A stretch of DNA of 6,964 nt. Source: Rubrobacteraceae bacterium (lineage in GTDB: Bacteria > Actinomycetota > Rubrobacteria > Rubrobacterales > Rubrobacteraceae). Position numbers and translations under genes: made by a program. The DNA lies in NCBI GenBank assembly GCA_013698525.1, contig JACCSM010000496.1, positions 1 through 6,964 on the forward strand, given 5' to 3'. The notes below the pieces were generated by a model that saw nothing but the letters and a program-made list of their open reading frames with translations, was not told where the DNA came from and made no database searches. How positions within the stretch are numbered: the stretch's first letter is position 1; each line of letters starts with the position of its first letter. Below, in pieces: positions 1-6,159 of the stretch.

Positions 1-1010
1 TGATCGAGAGATCGAAGCCCCTCGCCCACGGCGTTCGCGTTCGGCTGCACCACGGCACCCGCTCCACCAACGCCCGCATTCGGCTGACGGACCGCGAAGA
101 GCTTCAACCTGGCACCAACTCCCTCGCCCGCCTGAGGCTCGATGAACCGTTCGTCACGCTCAGGGGCGACCGCTTCGTGCTGCGCTCGATGGACGGAGTC
201 ACGGTGGGCGGCGGCACCGTTCTCGACCCGTCAGCGACGGGCCGCCGCCCCGATCCATCATGGCTCGAAGCCCTCGAAAGCAACGACGCGAAAAAGGCCG
301 TCCCGCTCGCACTGGCCCGGAAACCCACTCAGGGCATGACCACAGAAGAGCTCTCGCTCGTTCTCGGGCTCCCGTCGGACGAGGTGTCCCGCGCTTTGCA
401 GAGCGACGCCAGGGTAGAGACTATCGGCAACATCCACGTCGCGGCTGGCGAGGTCGTAGCGGCGAGAGAGCGGCTCCTCACAGCCCTCGAACGCCGGGCC
501 GCCAAGCGTCCCGAGAACCCCGAGATCACCGTCGCCGAGGCCCGCACAGCAACGGGCCTTTCGACGCCCCTCGCTGACGCCGTGCTCGCAGATGTGACGT
601 TCGAAGCGGTCAGGGTGACCGATACCGGCGTCAGCCTGCCGCACGCGAACTCGGTGCCCCCCGAGCTGGAGCGCGAGGCCGAGCAGTTGCTCCAAGACTT
701 GCAAGCCGCGGGTCCACAACCTCCCGCAGCGGAGCCCACGCCGGCGATGCGCCTGCTCATCAAGCGCGGAGACGCCGTGGAGCTAGGAGGCTCGCTCTTC
801 ACCGCGCGTGAGGCCGCCGAGTCGGTATTGGAGCGCATAAAAACCATCTGCAGAGAGAGCGGTGAGATCTCTCTGTCCGGACTCCGCGACAGCCTTGGCA
901 CGAGCCGCAAGTACGCCCAGGCCTGGCTCGAGTACTCGGACGCTGCAGGCGTCACCAGCCGCACAGGCGACGTAAGAGTACTCACCCGCCGCCACAGGCA
1001 GACGATGTAA
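1..1010 (+). CDS. selB: Selenocysteine-specific elongation factor SelB, C-terminal part (5' end outside window)
   Basis: SelB is a GTPase that carries Sec-tRNA to the ribosome and binds the SECIS hairpin of selenoprotein mRNAs through C-terminal winged helices. The reading frame is open from the left edge (first whole codon at base 3) for 335 residues, ending in tandem TAA TAA. The GTPase domain is missing. Visible residues 1-76 match the end of the EF-Tu-like part: a GT-containing beta-barrel strand, an LxPGTNSLARL stretch, DRFVLRS, and TVGGGTVLDP at 67-76. The remainder fits the four winged-helix repeats. The last contains LGTSRKYAQAWLEYSD (SRK at 301-303) and GDVRVL, the conserved SECIS-binding WH4 signature. 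The Met codon at 177 is internal and not a start. selC follows 21 bases downstream, which independently supports the call. The family is about 600 residues or more, so roughly half is present. Confidence 0.95.
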   Translation, partial: IERSKPLAHGVRVRLHHGTRSTNARIRLTDREELQPGTNSLARLRLDEPFVTLRGDRFVLRSMDGVTVGGGTVLDPSATGRRPDPSWLEALESNDAKKAVPLALARKPTQGMTTEELSLVLGLPSDEVSRALQSDARVETIGNIHVAAGEVVAARERLLTALERRAAKRPENPEITVAEARTATGLSTPLADAVLADVTFEAVRVTDTGVSLPHANSVPPELEREAEQLLQDLQAAGPQPPAAEPTPAMRLLIKRGDAVELGGSLFTAREAAESVLERIKTICRESGEISLSGLRDSLGTSRKYAQAWLEYSDAAGVTSRTGDVRVLTRRHRQTM

Positions 1011-1031
1011 TAAACTCTGCCAGCCGAACGT

Positions 1032-1120
1032 GGAATGCGTGGGCCTGGTGGCCCGGCCGGTCTTCAAAACCGGTTTGCGGCCGCGATGCGGCCGTGGCGG
1101 TTCGATTCCCCCGCATTCCG
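1032..1120 (+). tRNA. selC: tRNA-Sec (selC), anticodon TCA
   Basis: This tRNA reads UGA as selenocysteine. The 8-bp acceptor stem is GGAATGCG (1032-1039) with CGCATTCC (1112-1119), and the discriminator is G1120. The D stem is long: GGGCC 1041-1045 with GGCCC 1050-1054, extended by T1040·G1055, around a TGGT loop. The anticodon stem is 1057-1061/1069-1073 with loop CTTCAAA and anticodon TCA at 1064-1066. The variable arm is large: CGGCCGC 1078-1084 with GCGGCCG 1088-1094, plus G1077·T1095. The T loop is TTCGATT at 1101-1107. The long acceptor and D stems and large variable arm separate it from an ordinary tRNA. CCA is not encoded (CGG follows). Acceptor plus T stem gives 12 stacked pairs, not the 13 of E. 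coli, and C1098·C1110 is a mismatch. It is probably transcribed with selB; a weak TAAACT -10-like hexamer at 1011-1016 could give it a separate promoter. Confidence 0.95.
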
Positions 1121-1171
1121 CGGAAAAAGCTAGTCAGCACGCTCCAGCCTGCGGCCTCCGCTTGTCAGCAC

Positions 1172-1194
1172 GCCGCCAGGCTTCGCCAGGCGGC
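1172..1194 (+). terminator. GC-rich hairpin, possible terminator after selB-selC
   Basis: GCCGCC (1172-1177) pairs with GGCGGC (1189-1194). After one A·A mismatch, GGC (1179-1181) pairs with GCC (1185-1187 read as G-C-C) around a TTC loop. Only three T residues follow (1195-1197), so it is not a classic rho-independent terminator. GC-rich hairpins with short or no U-tracts have been proposed as terminators in high-GC actinobacteria. It sits inside the larger nested repeat and may simply be part of that fold. Confidence 0.3.
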
Positions 1195-1253
1195 TTTCAG
1201 CTAGTCAGCCAAAGCTTGCGCAAGCGAAAGCTGAAATGCTGAAGTGCTGACAA

Positions 1254-1269
1254 GCGCCCGACAGGGCGC
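1254..1269 (+). other. Perfect 6-bp hairpin with GACA loop upstream of moaC
   Basis: GCGCCC (1254-1259) and GGGCGC (1264-1269) form a perfect stem around GACA, 34 bases before the moaC start. It separates the two runs of TGCTGANN octamers. There is no T-tract, so it is more likely a structural part of the repeat or a leader hairpin than a terminator. I see no ligand-binding RNA consensus around it. Confidence 0.4.
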
Positions 1270-1303
1270 GTGCTGAAGTGCTGAGACGACCGAAGGGAGG
1301 CAA

Positions 1304-1759
1304 ATGAACTTTTCGCATCTCGACAGCGAGGGCGCGGCAAGGATGGTCGATGTAGGGGAGAAGGCCGTGGTGCGGCGTACCGCCGTCGCCGGAGGCTTCG
1401 TGCGCATGTCTCCCGAGACGATAGGGCTGTTGCGGAACACGGCGTTACCCAAGGGCGACGCGTTGAACACGGCCAGGATCGCCGGTGTGATGGCCGCCAA
1501 GAAGACGCCAGAGCTCATACCGCTCTGTCACGGCCTGAACCTGACCTCCGTGGACGTGGAGTTCGAGGTTGGCCAAGATCGCCTGTCGATCACCGCCACA
1601 GCCAGCGCGAGCGACCGTACGGGCGTCGAGATGGAGGCCCTCACCGCTGTGAGCGTGGCCGCGTTGACCGTCTACGATATGTGCAAGGCCGTCGATAAGG
1701 GCATGGTGATCGGGGAGGTCAGGCTACTGGAGAAGACGAAGGAATCAGCCGGTCCGTGA
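1304..1759 (+). CDS. moaC: Cyclic pyranopterin monophosphate synthase MoaC
   Basis: MoaC acts after MoaA in the first stage of molybdenum cofactor synthesis, converting the GTP-derived 3',8-cyclo intermediate to cyclic pyranopterin monophosphate in the cytosol. The 151 residues fit the usual 150-160. The opening [17 protein letters not shown] is the family N-terminus. KGD at 50-52 holds the lysine equivalent to E. coli K51, LIPLCH at 71-76 holds the Cys-His pair, and [12 protein letters not shown] (105-116) and [11 protein letters not shown] (124-134) hold the conserved acidic and lysine residues (D125, K128). ATG 1304 follows AAGGGAGG (1293-1300) at a tight 3-base spacing. Oddities: Gly77 stands where most relatives have Pro after LCH, and the C-terminus reads KTKESAG in place of the common KxGGxSG. 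It is separated from both neighbours by gaps, so it may be monocistronic. Confidence 0.96.
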   Translation: MNFSHLDSEGAARMVDVGEKAVVRRTAVAGGFVRMSPETIGLLRNTALPKGDALNTARIAGVMAAKKTPELIPLCHGLNLTSVDVEFEVGQDRLSITATASASDRTGVEMEALTAVSVAALTVYDMCKAVDKGMVIGEVRLLEKTKESAGP

Positions 1760-1828
1760 AGGCTTATACGGCGCCTCCCGGCGGTGCATGCAACACTTTG
1801 TTAGGCAACGATACTAGGGTAGTGATTA

Positions 1829-1837
1829 TGCTAGACT
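1829..1837 (+). promoter_or_regulatory. Possible extended -10 promoter for the sirC-hem operon
   Basis: TGC followed by TAGACT (1832-1837) matches an extended -10 element, and TAGACT resembles the TAG-rich -10 hexamers common in actinobacteria. Transcription would begin near 1844, leaving a leader of about 35 bases before sirC. No good -35 lies 16-18 bases upstream; TTGTTA at 1798-1803 is too far away. The position, between moaC and a tightly packed operon, is where a promoter is expected. The rest of the 1760-1879 gap shows only a weak CGCC-TCCC-GGCG hairpin (1772-1783) and a TGCATGCA palindrome (1785-1792). Confidence 0.4.
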
Positions 1838-1869
1838 TTCGGGCTAATCCACGGGCCAATCGCTAGTTC

Positions 1870-1874
1870 AGGAG
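1870..1874 (+). promoter_or_regulatory. Shine-Dalgarno sequence that places the sirC start at an ATC codon
   Basis: AGGAG at 1870-1874 lies five bases before ATC at 1880. No ATG, GTG or TTG occurs in the sirC frame between the upstream stop (TAG 1832-1834) and GTG 1940, and GTG 1940 has no comparable ribosome binding site. The site therefore argues for initiation at a non-canonical AUC, unless the base at 1882 is a sequence error for G. Confidence 0.6.
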
Positions 1875-1879
1875 CAGAG

Positions 1880-2440
1880 ATCGAGGGCGAAAATACCGTT
1901 CTTTACCCCATATTTCTGAACCTCTCCGGCAGGCGTTGTGTGGTAATCGGAGGCGGGGCAGTGGCGACCAGGAAGGTCGGTAAGCTGTTGCAAGCGGGCG
2001 CCGAGGTCGTTGTGGTCTCCTCTGAGGTCCGTCCTGAGCTTGCAGAAACTGGCGTCGAGATCCACGACCGCACCTACGAATATGGCGACCTCGAGGGTGC
2101 GAACCTGGCGTTTACGGCGACGGACTCGCGGGAGGTGAACGCGGCGGTCGCAGGGGAGGCGAAGGAACGCGGGATCCCGATAAACGTGGCTGACCGTCCT
2201 TCTGAGGGCGATTTCGCCGTGCCATCGACGTTACGGAGGGGTGGGCTCCAGGTCGCTGTCTCGACCGGCGGCGCGTCGCCGACGCTCGCGCGGCGGATCA
2301 GGAGCGAGCTGGAGGAGTCTTTCGGGCCAGAATGGGCCGTTGTCGTGGAGGAATTCGACACGGCCCGCCGCAGCGGTGGGGCGCCAGGCGAGGACCTCGA
2401 AGAGGAGGTGATCCGGTGCTTGTCGCGGTTGCGGGGATGA
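1880..2440 (+). CDS. sirC: Precorrin-2 dehydrogenase (siroheme synthase, CysG N-terminal-like)
   Basis: This enzyme oxidises precorrin-2 to sirohydrochlorin with NAD+, on the way to siroheme or corrinoids. The frame encodes YPIFLNLSGRRCVVIGGGAVATRK, a Rossmann nucleotide-binding N-terminus, then INVADRPSEGDFAVPS and VSTGGASPTLARRIRSELE, the CysG/Met8 family signatures. Asp105 (numbered from 1880) aligns with the catalytic Asp of CysG (D104 in E. coli). The 186 residues cover the dehydrogenase and dimerisation regions only. There is no fused methyltransferase, which is supplied instead by the cobA/hemD gene downstream. The start is unusual: homology requires residues before GTG 1940, which would cut off most of the first beta strand, and the only codon well placed after a Shine-Dalgarno is ATC 1880. 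The 3' end overlaps hemA by 25 bases. Whether it also chelates iron, as Met8 does, cannot be told from sequence. Confidence 0.88.
   Translation: MEGENTVLYPIFLNLSGRRCVVIGGGAVATRKVGKLLQAGAEVVVVSSEVRPELAETGVEIHDRTYEYGDLEGANLAFTATDSREVNAAVAGEAKERGIPINVADRPSEGDFAVPSTLRRGGLQVAVSTGGASPTLARRIRSELEESFGPEWAVVVEEFDTARRSGGAPGEDLEEEVIRCLSRLRG
2403..2408 (+). promoter_or_regulatory. Shine-Dalgarno sequence that sets the hemA start inside sirC
   Basis: AGGAGG at 2403-2408 lies within the last codons of sirC, seven bases before GTG 2416. It selects GTG 2416 over the longer open frame beginning at 2332, whose extra residues do not resemble glutamyl-tRNA reductases, and over ATG 2437, which would remove the conserved first beta strand. 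Confidence 0.8.
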
Positions 2441-3711
2441 GCCACCGCTCGGCGCCGGTCGAGGTGCGCGAGCGCGTCGCTTTCCCGCCGTGCGCTGGCA
2501 GGAGCTTCCTAAGGCGCCTCAAGGACGATGGCGTCGTCTCCGAAGCTGTGCTGCTTTCGACCTGCAATAGGACCGAGGTCTACGCCGTCGTCGAGGACGA
2601 GGGTGCGAGGGGGCGGATGCTCGACCTGCTCGCCGAGGACAGGGGCGTCGAGCGGGCGTCGCTGGAGCAGGATACGTACTGGTTCACCGACGCGCAGGCC
2701 GTGCGGCACCTGTACAGGGTCGCATCTTCGCTCGACTCGATGGTCGTCGGGGAAGGTCAGATCCTCGGCCAGGTCCGCGAGGCTTACAGGGCGGCGACCG
2801 AAGAGCATTGCGCGGGCCAGATCCTCAACCGGCTCTTCCACACGTCGCTCAGGGTAGGCAAGAAGGTCCGCTCCGAGACGGGGATAGGGGATAGCTCTCT
2901 CTCCGTGCCGCGCGTCGCCGTGAAGCTCGCCGAGGAGGTCTTCGGGGATCTCGCAGGAAGGCGGGCCCTGGTCCTCGGCGCGGGCGATATGAGCGAGCTC
3001 GTGGTCAAGCACCTCAAAGACAGGGGCGTCATAGATCTCCTGATCGCCAACCGTACCCCCGAACGCGCATGGCTACTCGCAAACCGGGTGGGGGGCAGGG
3101 CCGTCCCGTTCGACGCCCTACCGGCCGAGCTACCAGAGGTTGACGTCGTCGTGAGCTCCACCGGCTCGGGCGAGTGGGTCGTTCAGAGCGAGACGGTCGC
3201 GGGGGCGCTTGCGCTTCGGAGCGAGCCGCTGTTCTTTATAGACATCGCTGTCCCCAGAGACATAGACCCCGTGGTTCAGACCCTCGGAAGCGTCTACCTC
3301 TACGACATAGACGACCTCCAGGCCGTCGTCGAGCGCAACGCGGAGGGCCGCCAGGACGGGGCGGAGGAGGGGGAGGCTATGATCTCCCCTGCCGTCCTCG
3401 AGTTCATGGGCTGGCTCTCGACGTTGCACGTCGTCCCGCTTATACAGGAGCTTCGCGACGGGGCCGAGCAGATTCGCCGTCACGAGCTCGCCCGTGCCCT
3501 GAGAAGGATGGAGCTCTCGCCCGAGGAGGCTGCTTCCGTCGAGCGTATGAGCCACTCTCTCGTCAACAAGCTGCTCCACGGTCCGATCCAGGAGCTAAAG
3601 GCCCGTGCCGAGGCCGGCTCTCCGCTCGAGAGCTCCGAGGTCCGTCGGCGCCTGATGGCCCTGGATGGCCTCGACGTAGAACTGCACCGCCCGCGCCGCG
3701 AGTCTTCGTGA
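2416..3711 (+). CDS. hemA: Glutamyl-tRNA reductase HemA
   Basis: HemA reduces glutamyl-tRNA(Glu) to glutamate-1-semialdehyde with NADPH. It is the committed first step of the C5 tetrapyrrole pathway and its usual control point. The 431 residues match the family length. The N-terminus MLVAVAGMSHRSAPVEVRE is the catalytic-domain opening. STCNRTEVY carries the active-site Cys50, and HLYRVASSLDSMVVGE is followed by QILGQV at 115-120. The NADPH-binding domain begins at RRALVLGAGDMSELV (about 182-196). The helical C-terminal dimerisation domain contains SHSLVNKLLHGPIQELK. The GTG start is supported by AGGAGG and by homology. It overlaps sirC by 25 bases and hemC by 4 bases (GTGA), which suggests coupled translation. 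In Streptomyces the comparable operon is headed by rex; here sirC takes that place. Confidence 0.96.
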   Translation: MLVAVAGMSHRSAPVEVRERVAFPPCAGRSFLRRLKDDGVVSEAVLLSTCNRTEVYAVVEDEGARGRMLDLLAEDRGVERASLEQDTYWFTDAQAVRHLYRVASSLDSMVVGEGQILGQVREAYRAATEEHCAGQILNRLFHTSLRVGKKVRSETGIGDSSLSVPRVAVKLAEEVFGDLAGRRALVLGAGDMSELVVKHLKDRGVIDLLIANRTPERAWLLANRVGGRAVPFDALPAELPEVDVVVSSTGSGEWVVQSETVAGALALRSEPLFFIDIAVPRDIDPVVQTLGSVYLYDIDDLQAVVERNAEGRQDGAEEGEAMISPAVLEFMGWLSTLHVVPLIQELRDGAEQIRRHELARALRRMELSPEEAASVERMSHSLVNKLLHGPIQELKARAEAGSPLESSEVRRRLMALDGLDVELHRPRRESS

Positions 3712-4622
3712 CCCGGGAACATGCCGTGATCCTCGGTACCCGTGGGTCGAACCTCGCCCTCGTTCAGGCGGAAGAGTGCGCGGCAAGTCTGCGCGACGCC
3801 GGTATCGCTGTAGAGATACGCATCATCAGGACGACCAGCGAGCACCATCCGGATACGCCTCTCGCCGTCATCGACCAGCGAGACGTCTTCACCCGCCAGC
3901 TCGACGAGGCCCTCCTTTCGGGCGAGATAGACCTCGCCGTCCACTCACTAAAAGACGTACCGACGGAGCCACCGGAGTGGGTCGGTCTCGCGGCCGTAAC
4001 CCACCGCCGCGACCCCTCCGACGCGCTCGTCTCGGACGGGCGTTATACCGTGGAAGGTCTGCCGCAGGGGGCCGTCGTGGCCACATCCAGTGTGCGGCGG
4101 AGGGCGCAACTCCTTTACCACAGGCCTGACCTCGAGGTCGTAGGTATCAGGGGCAACGTGGATACGCGCGTGCGCAAGATGCGCGAAGGCGCGGCCGACG
4201 CTGTCGTGCTGGCCCGCGCCGGCCTCGAACGCCTCGGCCTCGAAGCCCCGCACACCGTCATCCCCGCCGACATAGTGCTTCCCGCCGTCGGGCAGGGTGC
4301 CCTGGCCGCGGCGACGCTGCTCGATCATCACCTTCGCGGTCGCATCAGAGAGGCTCTGAACCACGCGCCGACCGAGAGGGCGGTGCTGGCCGAGCGGGCC
4401 ATGCTCCGCACGCTCGAAGGCGGCTGCCGGGTACCTGTCGGGGCGAGCAGCGCTGTAGAAGGGAGCGTAGTGCGGCTCGGGGGAATCGTGATCTCCCCTG
4501 ACGGGGCGCTCGTGTATCGAGGTGAGGCCGAGGGCGAGGAGCCCGAGGAGGTGGGTGAGAGGCTGGCGTGGGATCTTCTGGAGCAGGGGGCGGCTGTTGT
4601 GTTGGGGGAGGTCAGGAGGTAA
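3708..4622 (+). CDS. hemC: Porphobilinogen deaminase (hydroxymethylbilane synthase) HemC
   Basis: HemC joins four porphobilinogens into hydroxymethylbilane on a covalently bound dipyrromethane cofactor. The 304 residues match the usual 300-315. Motifs in order: GTRGSNLAL at 10-18; DLAVHSLKDVPT at 75-86 with catalytic Asp83; SSVRRRAQL with substrate-binding arginines at 130-132; VGQGALA; and LEGGCRVPVG with the cofactor-attaching Cys240 (E. coli Cys242). The chosen start is GTG 3708, overlapping the hemA stop as GTGA. GTG 3726 is an alternative that removes six residues and has a weak GGGA seven bases upstream. The frame is open back to 3174, but that upstream part is in another frame of hemA and is not coding. 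The next gene starts at the base after the TAA. Confidence 0.96.
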   Translation: MTREHAVILGTRGSNLALVQAEECAASLRDAGIAVEIRIIRTTSEHHPDTPLAVIDQRDVFTRQLDEALLSGEIDLAVHSLKDVPTEPPEWVGLAAVTHRRDPSDALVSDGRYTVEGLPQGAVVATSSVRRRAQLLYHRPDLEVVGIRGNVDTRVRKMREGAADAVVLARAGLERLGLEAPHTVIPADIVLPAVGQGALAAATLLDHHLRGRIREALNHAPTERAVLAERAMLRTLEGGCRVPVGASSAVEGSVVRLGGIVISPDGALVYRGEAEGEEPEEVGERLAWDLLEQGAAVVLGEVRR

Positions 4623-6158
4623 GTGATCTACCTGGTCGGGAGCGGGCCCGGTGACCCTGGACTGTTTACGGTCAAGGGCGTTCGTTGCATGGAGGAGGCC
4701 GATGCCGTCATCTACGACAGGCTAGCACCCGAAGCGCTGCTCAGGTACGCGAGGCCTGATGCCGAGAAGATCTACGTCGGCAAGAAACCTGGCAGTCCAA
4801 CGATGTCCCAGGAAGAGATAAACGATCTCCTCGTCGAGAAGGGCCGCGCCGGGATGACGGTCGTGCGCCTGAAGGGTGGCGACCCCTACATCTTCGGCCG
4901 CGGCGGTGAGGAGGCCCTCGCCCTGAACAGAGCCGCCCTACCCTTCGAGGTCGTCCCCGGCGTGACGAGCGGCGTCGCAGCCCCTGCATACGCCGGCATA
5001 CCCGTTACGCACAGGAACGTCTCGACCAGCGTCGCGTTCGTCACGGGGCACGAGGACCCGACCAAGGGTAGACCTGACGTCGACTGGGAGAAGCTGGCCA
5101 GCGGCGCCGATACGCTCGTTCTGTACATGGGCGTCGGCCGGCTGGAGGAGATCTCGAAAGGCCTCATCGCGGCCGGAAGGAGTCAGGAGACACCGGTCGC
5201 CTGCGTGCAGTGGGGCACCGTACCAGAGCAGCGGACTGTCACAGGAACCCTCCAGGACATCGCGACCCGGGTCGCCGAGGCCGGCCTGAAGCCGCCCGCG
5301 ATCATCGTCGTCGGAGACGTCGTCGACCTGCGGGACAAAGGGCTCGACTGGTACGAGCGGCGTCCGCTCTTCGGTCGCCGGGTGGTCGTTACGCGGGCGA
5401 GGGCGCAGGCGGGCGAGCTATCCGCCGAGCTAGAAAGGCTCGGGGCCGAGGTCCACGAGTTCCCGACCATAGAGATAAGTCCCCCCGAGGACTTCGGACC
5501 GCTCGACGCGGCGATCCGTGACCTCGACTCGTTCGGTCTTATCGTCTTTACCAGCGTGAACGGTGTCGAGGCGTTCCTGGAGCGCCTGCGGCACCACGGG
5601 CTCGACCTTCGCGCAGTACCGCGGGACGCGACGGTGGCCGCGATCGGCCCGGCGACCGCAGAGACAATAGAACGAGCCGGGTTAAGGGTCGACGTGGTCC
5701 CCGAGGAGTACAGGGCCGAGGCTCTCATTGAGGCTCTGGACTCTAGTATTCTCGCAGGAGAACGCGTCCTCATCCCACGGGCGAAGGTGGCGCGTGAGAT
5801 CCTGCCTGACAGGCTCAGGGAGGTAGGCGCCGAGGTCGTCGTCCCACCGGCCTACGAGTCGGTCCCTCTGTCTGAGGGCAAGGAGGAGGTGTCCGTGCGT
5901 CTGCAGTCAGGCGAGATAGACTGCGTGACCTTCACGGCCAGTTCAACCGTGGAGAACTTCGTCGGGGCGTTCGGCGCTGAGGAGGCGGCGCGGCTCCTGG
6001 CGGGAACCAGGGTCGCGTGCATAGGCCCGATCACGGCCGACACCGCCCGCGAACGCGGTCTCAGGGTCGACGCCGAAGCCGACGAGTACACTATCTCCGG
6101 ACTGGTCGAGGCGGTCACAGGCCTCCTCGCCGCAGACCCGGTAAAGAGGGGTGAGTAA
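4623..6158 (+). CDS. cobA-hemD: Fused uroporphyrinogen-III C-methyltransferase (CobA/SUMT) and uroporphyrinogen-III synthase (HemD)
   Basis: This 511-residue protein carries two consecutive activities. Residues 1-245 are the SAM-dependent methyltransferase that turns uroporphyrinogen III into precorrin-2: [12 protein letters not shown] at 3-14, [16 protein letters not shown] from 82, [24 protein letters not shown], and [10 protein letters not shown] near the domain end. Residues from about 248 are uroporphyrinogen-III synthase, which closes and inverts ring D of hydroxymethylbilane: [22 protein letters not shown] at 309-318, [11 protein letters not shown], and [10 protein letters not shown]. 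The HemD step precedes the CobA step although its domain comes second. GTG 4623 immediately follows the hemC stop. AGGAGG (4614-4619) is only three bases away, but no later start keeps the glycine motif. Such fusions are known in Actinobacteria and Firmicutes. With SirC upstream it completes the route to sirohydrochlorin. Confidence 0.96.
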   Translation: MIYLVGSGPGDPGLFTVKGVRCMEEADAVIYDRLAPEALLRYARPDAEKIYVGKKPGSPTMSQEEINDLLVEKGRAGMTVVRLKGGDPYIFGRGGEEALALNRAALPFEVVPGVTSGVAAPAYAGIPVTHRNVSTSVAFVTGHEDPTKGRPDVDWEKLASGADTLVLYMGVGRLEEISKGLIAAGRSQETPVACVQWGTVPEQRTVTGTLQDIATRVAEAGLKPPAIIVVGDVVDLRDKGLDWYERRPLFGRRVVVTRARAQAGELSAELERLGAEVHEFPTIEISPPEDFGPLDAAIRDLDSFGLIVFTSVNGVEAFLERLRHHGLDLRAVPRDATVAAIGPATAETIERAGLRVDVVPEEYRAEALIEALDSSILAGERVLIPRAKVAREILPDRLREVGAEVVVPPAYESVPLSEGKEEVSVRLQSGEIDCVTFTASSTVENFVGAFGAEEAARLLAGTRVACIGPITADTARERGLRVDAEADEYTISGLVEAVTGLLAADPVKRGE

Positions 6159-6159
6159 G

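Larger units (their letters stand above)
1133..1284. repeat. Nested inverted/direct repeat element built on an 8-bp TGCTGANN unit
   Basis: This non-coding stretch fills most of the selC-moaC gap. Three inverted pairs nest inside one another: TCAGCACGC (1134-1142) with GCGTGCTGA (1268-1276); CGCTTGTCAGCAC (1159-1171) with GTGCTGACAAGCG (1244-1256); and TTTCAGCT (1195-1202) with AGCTGAAA (1229-1236). At the centre is the perfect palindrome GCTTGCGCAAGC (1214-1225). Direct repeats are also present: GTCAGCACGC at 1133 and 1164, and TGCTGAAGTGCTGA at 1237-1250 and 1271-1284. The right arm steps in an exact 8-base register at 1229, 1237 and 1245, then again at 1271 and 1279. The left arm has the complementary octamers at 1195 and 1203. 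All of this is seen directly. It resembles a REP- or MITE-type intergenic repeat or a transcribed hairpin. Its function is unknown. Confidence 0.8.

Noticed and set aside
1133..1284. CRISPR-like array suggested by the repeated octamers
   Set aside because: The units are 8 bp, lie in both orientations, have no uniform spacers, and there are no cas genes nearby.
1121..1303. Molybdenum cofactor riboswitch upstream of moaC
   Set aside because: The structure here is explained by the octamer inverted repeats, and I could not match it to the Moco RNA consensus. A covariance-model search would be decisive.
1798..1814. Rex- or DtxR-like operator around TTGTTAGGCAAC upstream of the hem operon
   Set aside because: Only a short imperfect half-palindrome is present. 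It lacks the second half-site of a Rex box and does not match the DtxR/IdeR consensus over its length.
1828..1866. Twelve-codon ORF MLDFRANPRANR ending four bases before the sirC Shine-Dalgarno, a possible leader peptide
   Set aside because: Its ATG overlaps the candidate extended -10 element, so it would not be transcribed from that promoter. It has no ribosome binding site and no run of codons pointing to attenuation. Chance is the simpler explanation.
2332..2415. N-terminal extension of hemA
   Set aside because: The Arg/Gly-rich extra residues do not resemble glutamyl-tRNA reductases, and a strong AGGAGG sets GTG 2416 as the start.
3174..3707. Long open upstream extension of the hemC frame
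   Set aside because: It lies entirely inside hemA in another frame, encodes low-complexity Arg/Pro/Gly-rich sequence typical of high-GC shadow frames, and precedes the conserved HemC N-terminus.
4600..4625. Cobalamin riboswitch or promoter in front of cobA-hemD
   Set aside because: There is no intergenic space: the gene starts at the base after the hemC stop.
5183..5773. Long minus-strand ORF opposite cobA-hemD, with others opposite selB and hemA
   Set aside because: They are antisense shadows of well-identified genes, Ser/Arg/Ala-rich with no recognisable domains, as expected from high-GC codon bias.
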